In this document: positions 36,190 to 48,440 of the stretch, piece by piece
Position numbering within the stretch: the stretch's first letter is position 1
How the letters are laid out: each line of letters begins with the position of its first letter
DNA from: Malurus cyaneus samueli
Taxonomy: Eukaryota > Chordata > Aves > Passeriformes > Maluridae
DNA: 64,000 nt
Assembly (NCBI GenBank): GCA_009741485.1
Contig: CM019236.1
Coordinates: 41,588,805-41,652,804, forward strand
Direction of reading: 5' to 3'
Position numbers and translations under genes: made by a program
The notes under the pieces: model-generated
Databases searched by the model: none
What the model was told of the DNA's origin: nothing
The model's input: the letters and a program-made list of their open reading frames with translations, nothing else

Positions 36190-39100
36190 AGCTTGCATCT
36201 GTAGAGACAGTAATTTAATGATGCCTGGTCCCACAGTAACCTTGATTATGTCTGGAGCTTCTGGAGCTTCAGGCACTGCCACTTCCCCGAGATGATTCAC
36301 TTAAAATCACTTTTGTCTTCCCTTTTTTGACAATTCCTCAGCTCATTGTGACTTCTGGCTCTGCTGTCTCCCCTGAGTCAGGGACATTGGCACAGGAATG
36401 AAAGTTCTTTAAATTGTAGGACTACTCATCAGCTTTCAACTCTGTGCCAAGACCGAAGGGAATTTTAGGCTTTATCTTGGCTTGATGCTAACCCGCATTT
36501 TGGATCAAATTCTTACTTTATAACAAGTGTATCCTCTGGCCTTGTTCATGCAGCCTGCTGCTTGGTTTGCCTGCCAGGACTCATTTGCCGTCCTGTGACT
36601 GCAAGTGGATTACAAGCAGTGGTAAAACTCCACTTGCATGTTACAGCATGCTTTGCAGGAGCTATGTATCCTAGTAGAAAAGAAATAATTTGAGCAGACA
36701 CACATGGATTGATGTATCTGTTATATACCTACTGTGAAACTCTTCTGTTGGGCACTATAAAGTAATAAAAGATGTAAAAACTATTTTTTGCTGCTTTCAA
36801 AAAGCCTTTCAAACCTCAGTTTTATTGGAAAATTCTTGACTAGTTGTATCATAGACCAAGCTTGGCTTCCTAATTCTCAGCCTCAGTGGTCCTTCAAGCA
36901 AGTAACAAATGGTCCTCGAAGGATCCTGCGTTAGTGGAGAATCATGAGTGCCTCTTCCTATTTTCCTCGAGTTGCCTAACATTCCTTACAACAGGAGGGA
37001 AGAAGATATAAGTGTAGGGCTCTGGTGTGGTTCAGCTATTTGCCTCTGTCAGGGAAATGCTCTGTGGAAATCTTTGCATGTAAGTGGATTGTCAACTCTG
37101 CATTATTGCACAGGCTGCAGATTTTAACCCACAGTCTTGGTCACAGCAGCTCTGCTGGTGAGCGTTAAATGCAGAGAGAAAAATTTGCCTTCAGACCAAT
37201 GAAGAATCACTTGCAAATCCCAGAAAGCTGAAATACCCAAATGAATAATCCAATCTGCACATATGTGTACACTAAATGAATATTGGTGGAGTGCTGGAGG
37301 TGTGTGTCTTTCTTCACCAGATTTCCTGACCGAATTAAAGACCAAGCCCTGTTTACCTACTGTTAACAGAAGTAGCTCTGTCTGAGCAGTTAATTTCTTC
37401 TCTGGAAAAATTGGTGGTGTTGCAGTGGCAGTTTTTTATTTCTTAGATAAATACGATGGAAAATGAAAAATTGCTTGGGGGTTGCTTCAGTTTGCTGTAT
37501 ATAAAGGAACCTTAAATATAGAAGAGCCAAGGAATAAATTCCCTTCATCCCTAGCAAACCAGAGGATCACTGGAGGGGAGAAAGCATGTAGCAGGGAGGT
37601 TCTGTGCTCTTGCTAAATGGGACTGACATGAACAAGTTTATTTTGGTGCAGAGCAGTTATCAAATACTACCTGTGCCTGCCAGAAATGTGTACAAAAATG
37701 AAGAATTGAAAACATGCCCTAGTGCAACAGCTAAACACACCTCTCTGAGCAGCCTTGTGTAAATGACCACCATGAGAACTGGAAAAACAGGAAGCAAGGA
37801 GGTTCCTGTCTCACCAGTGCCAATACTGAGACTGATCCTGTGGGGCATCTGTGTGGCACAGGGATTGTGAGCCTCCGTCTGCTTTTCCTAGAGTCAGCCC
37901 CCTTTGTATGAGTTGAGAGAATAAACATTTTGTGTGGTGTCTGGGTGTATGGTATGGACATAGAGAGCCATTAGCTCTTCAGGTATTAAATTGATCTTCC
38001 TTGCATAACTTATTTTAGGGAAAATAATTCATTTTTACCCTCATCTTACAAAGTTGTGATGATTAACCATGATGATATCTCTGCTTTCAGTGTAAGGTAT
38101 AGTTCTCCCATTTAAAGACAACATCATGTGTGAAATTTTGCAGAGTGAGACTCATGGCATAAAGCAAAAAGCAAAGCTTCGTGTTGTGTCTTCATCTTCC
38201 TTCCCATTACAAAATCCAACACACTGCAGCCAAGTGTCCTGGTGAGTCACTGTCCAGTAACTAATCTCTGCTATGTGAAAGGCATTCAAAACTAAAGAAG
38301 CACTCCAGAGAATACTGTATTAGCTGGAAATGTAAGTTTAAAAGGTACCTGTTGTTTTTGTTTTTCTTACAGCTACTACTTTACAATTGTTTCTCAGTGG
38401 GAAATGGAAACTTGCTAATATGGGGACAAGGGAAAAGGGGGATTGGTTATTCCTCTACAAGTTAAAATTATTGTTGGTCGAAAACCCCAGGGACAATTGT
38501 GAGAAACTAATGCATAAAGTGTCTTAAAAAAATTAGCCACTTATTAGGCAAAGAAAAAAATGTTATTCCTATATAATAATAAGAATATAATTGTTCAAAC
38601 AAGAGAAAATATCAGCTAGCTAGCTTTATCTCATTGATGACTTTCTTAATGATTTTTTTAAAGTAGTGGACCTGGAAACTCTTTGCATTATCAGTGCTCA
38701 AAGCAAGATGGCCTATCAGATTTTCAGTTTTAAGCTGTGATTTCCTTGGATGTATTTCACCTAGGATATAAATCTGTTGTGTGTGCAGGCCCTCTCTGCA
38801 CTTTCCTCTTCCTAGCTGCTAAATGCAGGAATACCTTGGCAGCACATCTGAATTAACTCAGAGTAAACCTCTGAGTTTACTGCTCTAGAGGTGACTTCTG
38901 CTTGTGTGGATGACCGGAGATGCAACATAAATGTTTTTTTGAGAACTGGGTCAGTCCGCAGAGATTGTTCAAATCTGAATCCATCCCTATGAGTATAACT
39001 TCTGCCTCCTTCCATTAATTAGGAAAATCACCCTTTGTTTAATAGAAAGAGTCTCTTTAGGGTTTCCTTCCTTTTCAGGCAAGGCTGAGAAGGGCTGTGT

Positions 39101-40331
39101 GCTTTTCAGCAATCACCTGGAGCCAGAGGGGTTTTTGTTCACCATACAGGTTTCAGCTGGGATGGCTCACTGTAACACCACACACATGAGCCTGGTGCCA
39201 TCTGCTTTCTGAGGTGCCTTCCAAAAAAGTTGGATCCCTGCCTACTCCTTTCCAAGCAAACTGAGATCAGCATGGTTTGAAAAGCATATGAGCAGCTTTC
39301 TAACTACCAATGTATGTCCAGAGAGTGCTAGAACAGATTGCTTTGTATTTGGGTGTATTCTTTTTTTAACTCATATCCTTAGTTTCTTGCAGGTTGGCTC
39401 TAGCTTTCAGTGCTATTTCCATAGCTCCTCCTCAGCACTATTACCAGTATTTCTGGCACCACATTTGCAAATTTTAGTGCAGTCAGTTGGACATGCAGGA
39501 ACTGATTTACTTGCAGGCTACTGGAAAACTTCCTCTGACCTCACAGTGAGTGCTGTTGCCATGGCTTTGTCCGCGTGGTGGTGTTGCATGCTCTGTTACA
39601 CAGTGCTGTAATCCTTTACAGCTGTATTTCTTCACAAATCCTGGGCATTTCCTTGGCCTGTGCTGTTTGCCAGAGCATATGTAGCCCCACGTGATAAGTT
39701 TATACGTTTGTCGAATACAAGCTTCACATTGTGCTCTGCCTGAGGGTTCTGTTTTGTTTTGTCTTAGTGGACACACTTAAAACAGAATCATAAATTCAGC
39801 AGCATAATGTTATCAGTCCTCCCATTGTACATCTTAGGGCACCATTCGTGTGACGCCAGCCTCAGCAGCAAAGTCAGTTTAAAGTTTTGTGTACAAATAT
39901 TTGGATGTTTTAAGAAAGAAAGAAGTTACTCCTTACATTAATTGTTTTAATGACACTCTCCTAGTGCATGCTCGTACTCTGCTCACACTGTTTACTGTTT
40001 TTAATATGTTTAATATGTTTTGCCTCATACCATGTCCTAGTCAGAGCCTAGGACTTTGACACTAGTTTGCTTCATCCTGTGCCTGAGCTCAGGCCTCTGA
40101 GCACTGTTCCTCATCTAAACACAACCACTTCCAATTGGCTTCTGTGAAAAAGGCTTCAAGGTTCAGTTCAGTGAAGTTATGGACAAGTCTCCTGAGAAAA
40201 CGAGTGGAAATTTTTTGTGCCAGATTTATTCACTGAGCCAGCAATTCAGGAAATGATGTTTTCTGTCTGGACTGGGCAACTTCTGTTGGTTAGCAATCTT
40301 TTTACTTTATGGAAGACTACTTCCCTTTCAG
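36190..40331. other. Gene-free sequence
   Basis: No gene is supported. One 9-bp hairpin lies at 38855-38877. Short open frames at 37.1-37.9 and 39.3-39.8 kb overlap on both strands and lack features. Confidence 0.5.
38855..38877. repeat. 9-bp perfect inverted repeat
   Basis: 'AACTCAGAG' and 'CTCTGAGTT' pair around the loop 'taaac'. Confidence 0.85.
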
Positions 40332-40405
40332 GAGCCTCTGTCACCTTCAGAGTGCTCAAAATCCTGTCTCCTCCAAGTCTAAACCAGACTTGCACAAGGA
40401 ATCCA
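40332..40405 (+). other. Weak exon candidate, 74 nt
   Basis: The segment starts after 'cttccctttcag', a good acceptor-like sequence, and ends at 'atcca|gtgagt', a fair donor. Two of the three frames are open. With no identifiable peptide this is near what chance would give. Confidence 0.12.
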
Positions 40406-40505
40406 GTGAGTATTTGCAACTCTGACCTACTTCTTCAATTCTAAATCATCTAGCACAGGCTCTTCTGAACTTTTGCCTTCTTCGAAGAATACCTTTTTCT
40501 TCTTA

Positions 40506-40677
40506 TTTTCTTTTTCTTTTTCTTTCTTTTTCTCTTTTTCTTTTTCTTTTTCTTTTTCTTTTTCTTTTTCTTTTTCTTTTTCTTTTTCTTTTTCTTTTTC
40601 TTTTTCTTCTTTTTTCTTTTTTTTCCTTCCTTTCCTCCCTTCCTCCCTTCCTCCCTTCCTTTCCTTCCTTTCCTCTC
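40506..40677. repeat. 172-bp polypyrimidine microsatellite
   Basis: An unbroken run of C and T: about 16 units of CTTTTT-type hexamer, then a T-rich stretch, then CCTT/CCCTT units. One A at 40505 separates it from a further 13-nt pyrimidine run. The repeat-encoded lysine/arginine- and phenylalanine/serine-rich open frames on both strands are artefacts. Mirror symmetry and strand bias would permit triplex (H-DNA) formation. Confidence 0.97.
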
Positions 40678-43600
40678 ATTGTAAAGACAGCTAGCCATTC
40701 TCTGGGGCTGCCTGGTGGGTTTACATCAACTATTTTCCAGCCATTGGTTTCCAGCTGTTGTTGTTGCATACAATCACTTGAAGACAGCATGAGATGCCGA
40801 TGTCTTCTCCAGAGCGCACTTTCAGTGATGTTATTCTTACTTCCTGTAGCTTGTTAATTAGTTTTCACTCACATCATGTCCTGTTCAGAGACACTTGGAA
40901 GCAGAGTTTGACATTGTTTTGCTTCCTTTTCTTTGCTTTTATTTTCCCCCTGTCCAAATGCAAATTCAGCACAGGAACCAGCTTCAGCTAGCTGCTCCGA
41001 GTGCTTCAAGATACAGTTCATCAAGACAGACAAAAGTAATTTCTAGGAGGCTGATGAGACCTTCTTAAGGAATTTGTGTCTTGCTTATCACTTCCTTCTG
41101 TGAATTTTCAAAATACTTCATCTTCAGCTCTAACTCTTTGCCAAATATGGAAGTGAACAAAATTGACTCATGTTCAGTTCATCATGTGGATGCTCATGTT
41201 CCTGTGGAAGTATGGAGTGTACACTTTCTTTCTGCGCTGTCAAAGTGTCACCTGGCTCACCTGTGATGATTTTAGCTGGCCCAGGGGCTCTGCACACCAA
41301 TAATAAATACTCTCTAATGCAGGAAGTTGGCTGCTCTAAGCTGTAATTGTAGCTCAATGCCTAAAAGTAAATCTGAGAGATAGTATGACACTGAGTTAAT
41401 ATTTCAGAATTTGACTCCCAATTAATAGTTGAACAGAATAAAAATTTTGTCTTGGGGTTGGTCTGTGCTGTTCAGAACAAATAGAAAGCAGAATCTAGGC
41501 TTATTTATAAGCATGATGTGAATCCTCCTCTGACAGAATTCCTCTGATGCTATTCCTTTTCCAGAAATACATACTAACCTTAAATTATCAGGTATGGTTC
41601 AGACCTTGCCTTTGGTTTCTACTCCTCTGCTTAGTATTGCCTGCTAAACACGCGTGACTAGGAGTGCATGAAAACATGAGCTGTATTGCAAATCAAGGAA
41701 AAGTCTTGTTTCATGTGCTTTGACTGTTGTTTTCATTTGTCTTTCATTTCCCTGGGGAAGTGGGCCCTATATTTAGAAAGGAATAAGTGTCTGAGAACGT
41801 TTTCCTGCCTCCCTTTGTCCCTTACCATCAGGAGCAGGATGGAATCTGTGCTGTGGCCTGGCTCCAGTCCCTGGTAATAAAGCAAAGCCTTGTGTGGCAA
41901 GCCAAGAGAGCTTGTGAGAGAAGCAACATAAAGGGCAAACAAATACGTGCTCTGGTGGGTGTTTCTGCCTCCATTTTTGCTGCACAGTTGTGACACCTTG
42001 GTGTGAACATCTCTGAGCATGATTACAATTCCTCTGTAATTATTATGAGATTATGAGAAGGACAGAACACAAGGTGTAGTTTGACTCCCAGGGTAAACTT
42101 GCCCCATGATGAAGAGGGGTGGTGATGATCACTGCCAGAGGCAATGGCTCTAACCCTGCAGCTCCAGGGGTGTTTGCTCCCACTGCCAGCGCTGACAAAC
42201 TGCGCGTGGTGTTCTGACCATCATGAATGCCCAGATGCTGTTGCTCTTCCTCCTGACACTCAGTATTTGATCTACACTGCTCTCCCTTTTTCACACCTTG
42301 GGGAGAAGCATCAATCCCTTTTGGATATAGGGACCCACCCTGACTCTCATCTGGGTACCAGGATCCTGTGGGAGCTCAGCTGGAAGAAGCCTGGCCACTG
42401 CCTTTCTGTATGTAATTTTGTAGAAATTGAAATCTGCTGTAGGCTTGATGAGGCTTGAATTCAGGCTGTGAAAGTGTAGAGAACATTGAAACTTTTAAAG
42501 GAGTCTGACTGTCTTAAATATATAGCATTTTATTACTGATTTTGGTCTTGCTGTTGTTTTGGGGTTTTTTTCTGAAATTAAGTCTCAAGAGAAAGTCAGA
42601 CCTCCTGGGTAAAACTTCATTAGTGCTATGCTGCCTCATTTGGCTCATAGCCTGCTCATCTTTCCTACTCATAAGTCATTTGTATGACTGTCACATTTCT
42701 GCAGCTCTTTCTTCTTTGTTGTTTTCTCATGTTAGCTAATAGCTTATGCTATTGTCTTCCTTGAGTATGTCCAAAAAAGTTGGAACTGAAGCAAATATTT
42801 TGAGCTCACTCTCTGGAAGATCATCCAAGTGCACATTCCATATTAAGATCTTCCTTTGAGTAATGGGACCTTGGGACCTTCCCTATGGAAGTGCAGGCAT
42901 TAAATTCCTTGGGTCTATCCTCAATTTCTTGGCAATTTTTTGTGCACAATGAGAGATGCATTTTGCTTGCAATGAGGCCCAGTTATGAATGGATCTGCCT
43001 TCTGTCCCCTTCAACCTCTGCCCTTTCTGTCTCCTGAGAGACAGGCAGTGTGCCCTCAGACAATTCAGTAGGAGATCACTCACTCTGTCCCTTCTCCAAC
43101 AGGGCTTTAGTGTCTCAGGCAATAGGAATATCTGCACAGCAGGGAGACTGGGCAGAATGGCACCTTGCATGAGGTTTAGTCAGGAGAGCTTGTGAGGTCT
43201 TCTATCCCTATATAGACCCTATATAAGGGTCCTACTTCAGCACATAGCATCTGTCAGCTGTTTTTCCTCTCTCAGAGTTGTGGGAAGGGGAAATTGTCCT
43301 TTGTTTCTTTCACAACAGCGCTACCCTGCTACCTTGGATCATATTAATAAAGTTTCATTCTGATTCTGACACTGTTTTGCTCACAATAGCTTTATTTTAG
43401 TATCATGGAATGTATTTCTTCAGTCATCCCAATATAATGATAAGCACTGAGATGGAGGACTCCTGCTGATCTGAGTTTTCTGTTAAAATGGAGAAGACAT
43501 GGATACCAGGTTGGGAGGATAACTGACTGCAGGAACACTATACAGCCTATGTGGAGCTACATGCTACGCAGGCAGCTGGGCACCACAGTCAAGGGTTGAA

Positions 43601-46189
43601 AGGGTCTTCTCTGGTGCTCTGCAGATGTCTGGAACAAAAGCATAAGGACATCTAAATCTTTCTCGTGAGCTCTCTAACATGACTGAGAAACAGAGTCCTG
43701 TTGGGCTCTCTGGTTAAATGTCACACCACCACTGTACCATGTTGCTGTACTATCTCTTCACTCCTGTTTTTTTCAGGAGGACAAAGAGGAATGGATGGGC
43801 CAAAGGACTTTCATATTGGTGAGAAGAATTGGTGTTCCATGCATCACTTTCATTCTCTTTCCTCCAAGAGCTGGTAGATCTCAGCATTGCATCTCTACTT
43901 CTTTCAATGCAGTGGAGAAATAAGCCCAGATTTGCTCCTGTTTATGGTTAGCTGTCAGCTGCTGTCAAACCTTCTTTGGTGAGTGAAGTATTTAAATCAA
44001 GGAATAAGCCAGCAAAATTGGTGCTTGACTCTTTGCTTGTTGATAAATGAGAGAGAAGTTCAGAAGTTCAACAACTGTCACCTGGCTAGGAAAATTCTAT
44101 GTATTGAGAGCAATTAAGCTGTGCTTGTTGCTCACCTCCTTTTGGCCACACTTGATTCTCAGACAAAGGTACTGTAGACAAATCCCGCCTGGTGGAGCCC
44201 TGGCCTGTTCTCATGCTTTTCTGTCTGGCCACCAACTCCCAGCCCTAGATGAGAAGGGATATAATGAAATTCAATGTAAAATACAATTTTCTGATTGTTC
44301 AAATGCACCCATTTAAGTTACTATTAAAGTTCCTGAATTTGCATTTCTGATACCAGGTACAGAATCAGCTGTCCCCTGTTCATGCTTATGGAAAAGCTTA
44401 TACTTAGGTGTTAGCTGTCAGCAATTTTGTTCTATTTGGTTTTAGTATCCAAAACTGGCTTACAGGTATGAACTGGCCTGGCTGAGGAAATTCAGTCTGC
44501 TGGGATACAAAGGTGAGCTTTTCTAAGAAGACCAAATTTTAGATTATTTGGTGGTGCATGCAGTCAGAACATAGCTTGTGCTCTTCTCAAAACCTGCTTT
44601 GGGATCTCATTAGAAATGTCTTCACCCCTAAAGCTAGAGGATGGAAGTTTCACGCACTGCAGCTTCTAATGTTCTTAGGTGTTCACTTCCACTCAAGATT
44701 GACACATTCACATTCCACTCAAGATTGATCAGCGTGTGACACAACTCTCAAAACCACTGAATCGACAGCAAAGTTTTGGGGTGGTCTCAGATAGGTGAAT
44801 ACCACTATCAAAATGGTGCCAGCCAGATTACTTGAATTCTGTAGAAAATCCTTTTCAGGTCTGTAAACTACACATCTACTTAAAAAAAAAAATAAAAATT
44901 GTGTTTCTGAACAATTTCGAAAGACTCAGGGCTCTGTATGACAATAGGCACATCAGCTACGGATTTGCATGTCTGAATCCAGTACTGTGAAGTTTGGCAA
45001 GCTGAGTCGTCTACTTTCTCTTAATACTCTGATAAAAACCACAACATATTTCATGTGCTGCTGAGACCTGCAAATACTAATGATGTTTGCAGAGCATGTA
45101 AGATAAGTTATCTCTGGTGCCAGAACTGCTCATTGTACTGACCACTCCAGAGTGATGAAGTCCGTGTGGTTTTGTTTTCCAGAGGAGGCTGTCTGTGAAA
45201 AGATGAATAAATTACTTTTGTGAAAAATCCTTCTGAGATAAAATCATTCTTAGTATTTCCAATCCTCTGGAACATTTTGTTTTACAGAAGAAAATTATAA
45301 TAGCTAGTGACACTTTAAATGCTGCCATTCAATGGAATGAAACAATGACAAAAGTAGAGTCTTAAATATATTAAAGCGTTATGGCATATCAAGATTATAT
45401 TTTTTAATTTGCAAAACATTAAAAATTTTATGTTGTTGTACATATTTTATTAACTTTAGCTGAATAAAATATGAAATTTACTTCTGTTGCATAAATAACT
45501 CTGGAGATAAAATAATGAAATCAGGACCCAAGGCAATTATATTTAATCAGGTTAGAGTATATGTGACACAGATGGCTGATATTAAAGCAAAATTCAGTTC
45601 ATCACTAGTTATACCAAAGAATGGATGAAAGGAAACAACTGACTTCTGATCTTCCTTCACAGCATTCAGCTGGGCTACGATTCAGACATTTATTTATTTC
45701 GATACACATAGTGTCAACCTTTGCTGTTCTGGTTTTCTAGGAATCAGTCTGCAGATGGGCCCATCATTATTCATTTATGCAAAAACTTTCTGGTAAGGCA
45801 GCTTAACTGAGCAAGCAGTGGAAGCCTGGGACAGCCTGGGTAATAAACACTGACAGTATTGGAGTACTTCCTGAGGCCATGCTCCCTTAGTCTCCATATA
45901 ATATTGAGTAAGTTGCAGGAATGAGAGCTGTGCTTTGCTTTTGATGTCCATTGGAAGTGTTGGCCAGCTGTCTAGTGGAGGTTAAAAACCACTGCTATTA
46001 CCCCGGAATGCCAAGTGAAAACTCTCTTTGATGGGAAGTTAAATTATACAGCCAGTGAAATACTCTAGCTGCCTTCCTTTTGAAGCAGGACTCAGTTTAA
46101 GATATGACTAGTTATAGTAAATTTGCCTGGCAGTGAGACACTTTTCTTGATCCTCGTGCTTAGACCTTGTTTCTGATCTGTTCACCTCC
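40678..46189. other. Gene-free sequence
   Basis: No gene or transposon is recognised. A 16-bp direct repeat lies at 44687-44728. GC rises modestly near 42.1-42.4 and 43.0-43.2 kb where short frames overlap on both strands; none has domain features. Confidence 0.5.
44687..44728. repeat. 16-bp direct repeat
   Basis: 'ttccactcaagattga' occurs at 44687-44702 and 44713-44728 without mismatch. It is a small local duplication. Confidence 0.9.
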
Positions 46190-46690
46190 CTGTCCTGTGA
46201 TTCTATAGTGCCATACAACACATACAATACAAACACAGTGCAAACAATAGAACACAACATGCACAACACCCAAAATATAATGCCTAAAGTACAATCCTAA
46301 AATATAGTGACCACATATCAAAACAAGAAAAGGATCTATGCACAATACACTGCATAATAGCCCTCCAGAGTGAACAGTAAACACCACAGAATGGATAAAG
46401 TGATATGTTATACAATAGAATGAGTACTGTTATATAACATGAAGCACAGCACACAGTACAATACATATGATATTTCACATTATAGAAGATACCAGGTCTC
46501 CCCATATATGAAATTCACAGTAAGATGCTCAATACAACCCAAAGCATAACACAATGTTAAAGACAATACTGGACATAGAACACAATGTAATATATGTAAT
46601 ACCACCACCAAAATTTGACAATGCATGCAGTATTTACTGAACAGTAAATACCATGTAGTAAATACCATATAATACTGTACTTCTTTGCTG
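46190..46690. repeat. Degenerate A/C-rich tandem-like sequence, block 1
   Basis: Words such as 'atacaacacatacaatacaa', 'cacagtgcaaacaatagaac' and 'acacaacatgcacaacaccc' recur with variation. A and C dominate, and short motifs of the ACAATA/ACATA type are spaced irregularly, like a heavily mutated minisatellite. All open frames across it on the minus strand are Cys/Val/Leu/Tyr-rich translations of the same repeat, not genes. A CR1 copy interrupts it on the right. Confidence 0.75.
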
Positions 46691-46696
46691 GGGCAT

Positions 46697-46965
46697 GAAT
46701 AGAACAAGGCAGAATGGCTTTAAATTCCAAATCAGTTTTTACCATAGATATTAGGAAGAAATTCATTACTGTGAGGGTGGAGAGGCACTGGCAGAAATTG
46801 CTCAGAGGAGTTGTGGATGCCCATCCCTGGCAGGTGTTCAAGGTCAGTTTAGATGGGGCTTTGGGCAACCTGGCCTAGTGAAAGCTGTCCCTGACCACAG
46901 CAGGGGGTTTGGAACTCTGCCTAAAGTCCCTTCCTGCTCAAACCATCCTATGATTTAATGATATT
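46697..46965 (+). mobile_element. CR1 LINE 3' end, sense
   Basis: About 270 bp match the sense-strand CR1 3' region as remembered: 'tagatattaggaagaaattc', 'actgtgagggtggagaggca', 'gttgtggatgcccatccctg', 'gggctttgggcaacctggcc', and an end at 'accatcctatgatttaatga', a degraded version of the terminal CR1 direct repeats. It is 5'-truncated as usual. This is the best-preserved CR1 copy here, and it sits inside the A/C-rich repeat. Confidence 0.95.
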
Positions 46966-47060
46966 GTACCATGCAGGAAACACCCGACTATACTATATTG
47001 AATACAAGGCATTCCAAAACACAGTACATTACAAATAACATAACTGGAATGTTTTCCACA
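46966..47060. repeat. Degenerate A/C-rich tandem-like sequence, block 2
   Basis: The same style of sequence resumes directly after the CR1 ('ctatattgaatacaaggcat', 'cagtacattacaaataacat'), which supports CR1 insertion into an existing repeat. Confidence 0.6.
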
Positions 47061-47250
47061 CAGACTCACCCCTGGAAAGTTTTTTATTGGAGACGACAGG
47101 GGCAGATAGTGATGGACACCAGCACTGTGCCTTTGCACGGATCTGGAACAGCAGGAGGGCCATCCAGCTGGAAGCCTGTGCTCAGGACAGATGGTTCCCA
47201 AAGAGTGCTGTGTGTGGGAACCTGCTGGGACGTGGTGTTGTAAGGTGCCA
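47061..47250. other. Non-repetitive GC-richer insert inside the A/C-rich repeat
   Basis: About 190 bp of balanced composition interrupt the repeat. I do not recognise it. It could be another transposon fragment. The 197-codon minus-strand frame at 46938-47531, the longest in the window, runs through this insert and the repeat on both sides and is not a credible gene. Confidence 0.4.
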
Positions 47251-47705
47251 GAGGCAAAACATTGAACAGTACAGTTCCAAATCAATGAATGCACAGTAAA
47301 GCCATACAATGCATAAAACAGAGTGAGAAAAACTAAAGTGAATTCCATATGATGCAGTATTACTCTGCACAATGATCTACAATGTGACACTATACGCAAA
47401 ATACAAAATGCAAAGCACACTGCAAAATATAACCCATAAAAATACAATACATTCAATAGAACAGGCAAAATAAAATGCAGTGTGAGAAAAACCCTTAATA
47501 AAACACATTGCAATACATCCATAAGTCCCATTCAGTGCAACAAATACAGTACAATGTGCTGTACAAACAGTACCACACCATACAACACATCCAACATGTC
47601 ACACAATACAAAATAGAAGGCCAATTAAGACAACAGCACAGTATCGAAGAAACTGTTGCACAAAATACAATACCAAACAGTGTAAAGTAAATACAGTTCA
47701 ATGGA
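47251..47705. repeat. Degenerate A/C-rich tandem-like sequence, block 3
   Basis: The A/C-rich words return: 'caaaatacaaaatgcaaagc', 'aatacaatacattcaataga', 'cagtacaatgtgctgtacaa', 'acaacacatccaacatgtca'. It ends just before the antisense CR1. Confidence 0.75.
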
Positions 47706-47737
47706 ATATGTAGCTGAGGTTGACCAAAAGTTAAAGC

Positions 47738-48195
47738 ACATTGTGAAGGACATTGTCCAAGTGCCTCTTTTTAAAGTACTCTCTGGCATGGAGTATCAAC
47801 CACCTCTCTAAGACATCTGATCTAGTGTTAGAACACACTCTTGGTAAGGAAGTGCTTCCAGATGTCACAGGCCAGTTCCTCACCTAACATAATCTACACC
47901 CAATCATCTCACAGCTGGACAACCTGTTCAGGAGGATGCTATAAGGAACAGCATCAAAAGAATTGCAAAAATCCAGAAAAACCATGTTCACTGTGGCCCT
48001 GTCACTTGACCTGCAAGGCAGATGGCCTTATCTCTGACTAGTGAGACAGGACATTTTCTTTATGAACTCATGCTTACTGTGCCTGGTGATTGCATTTCCT
48101 GTCTGTCAGAAGACCACACTACAATCTTTATAATTTTTCCTGGCACTGAGGTTAGACTAACAGATCTGTAGTTTCCTGGGTCTTCCTAGTAACAC
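47738..48195 (-). mobile_element. CR1 LINE, antisense, internally deleted
   Basis: The left part ('gacattgtccaagtgcctct', 'gtatcaaccacctctctaag', 'aggaagtgcttccagatgtc') is the antisense CR1 3' region. The right part ('cagctggacaacctgttcag', 'atgaactcatgcttactgtg', 'cctggcactgaggttagact', 'ctgtagtttcctgggtcttc') is the antisense reverse-transcriptase region. The sequence normally between them is absent, so this copy has an internal deletion. It is more diverged than the sense copy at 46697. Confidence 0.85.
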
Positions 48196-48440
48196 AGTGT
48201 GGAAATGGTTCAAAATTGTCAGGACAGGTTCAGACTTGACATTTGGAACTTTTTTTTGCATTTTAGAATGTCAATTTTCTTGACATTTTGCCAACATTTC
48301 ATCTCTTTTTATAGGATACATTACGATGTTTTTGTATTTTCTGATTTCTCTACAGACATTTAATATTCCAGCTTTCAGGGCTGCATAAAACAAATTCCAT
48401 GCAAATCATGCCTTCACTATGGCTATATAAATATTTTAGT
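48196..48440. other. Unassigned spacer with short hairpin
   Basis: No repeat is recognised apart from an 8-bp perfect inverted repeat at 48267-48287 ('AATGTCAA'/'TTGACATT'). Confidence 0.5.

Noticed and set aside
36158..36300. Poly-T as the tail of a minus-strand processed pseudogene
   Set aside because: No polyadenylation signal next to it and no gene-like sequence upstream on the minus strand.
40450..40790. Lys/Arg-rich and Phe/Ser-rich ORFs
   Set aside because: They are translations of the polypyrimidine microsatellite.
46938..47531. 197-codon minus-strand ORF, the longest in the window
   Set aside because: It runs through the A/C-rich repeat and the unknown insert. Its Cys/Leu/Val/Tyr-rich composition is that of translated repeat, and neighbouring repeat frames give the same style of peptide.
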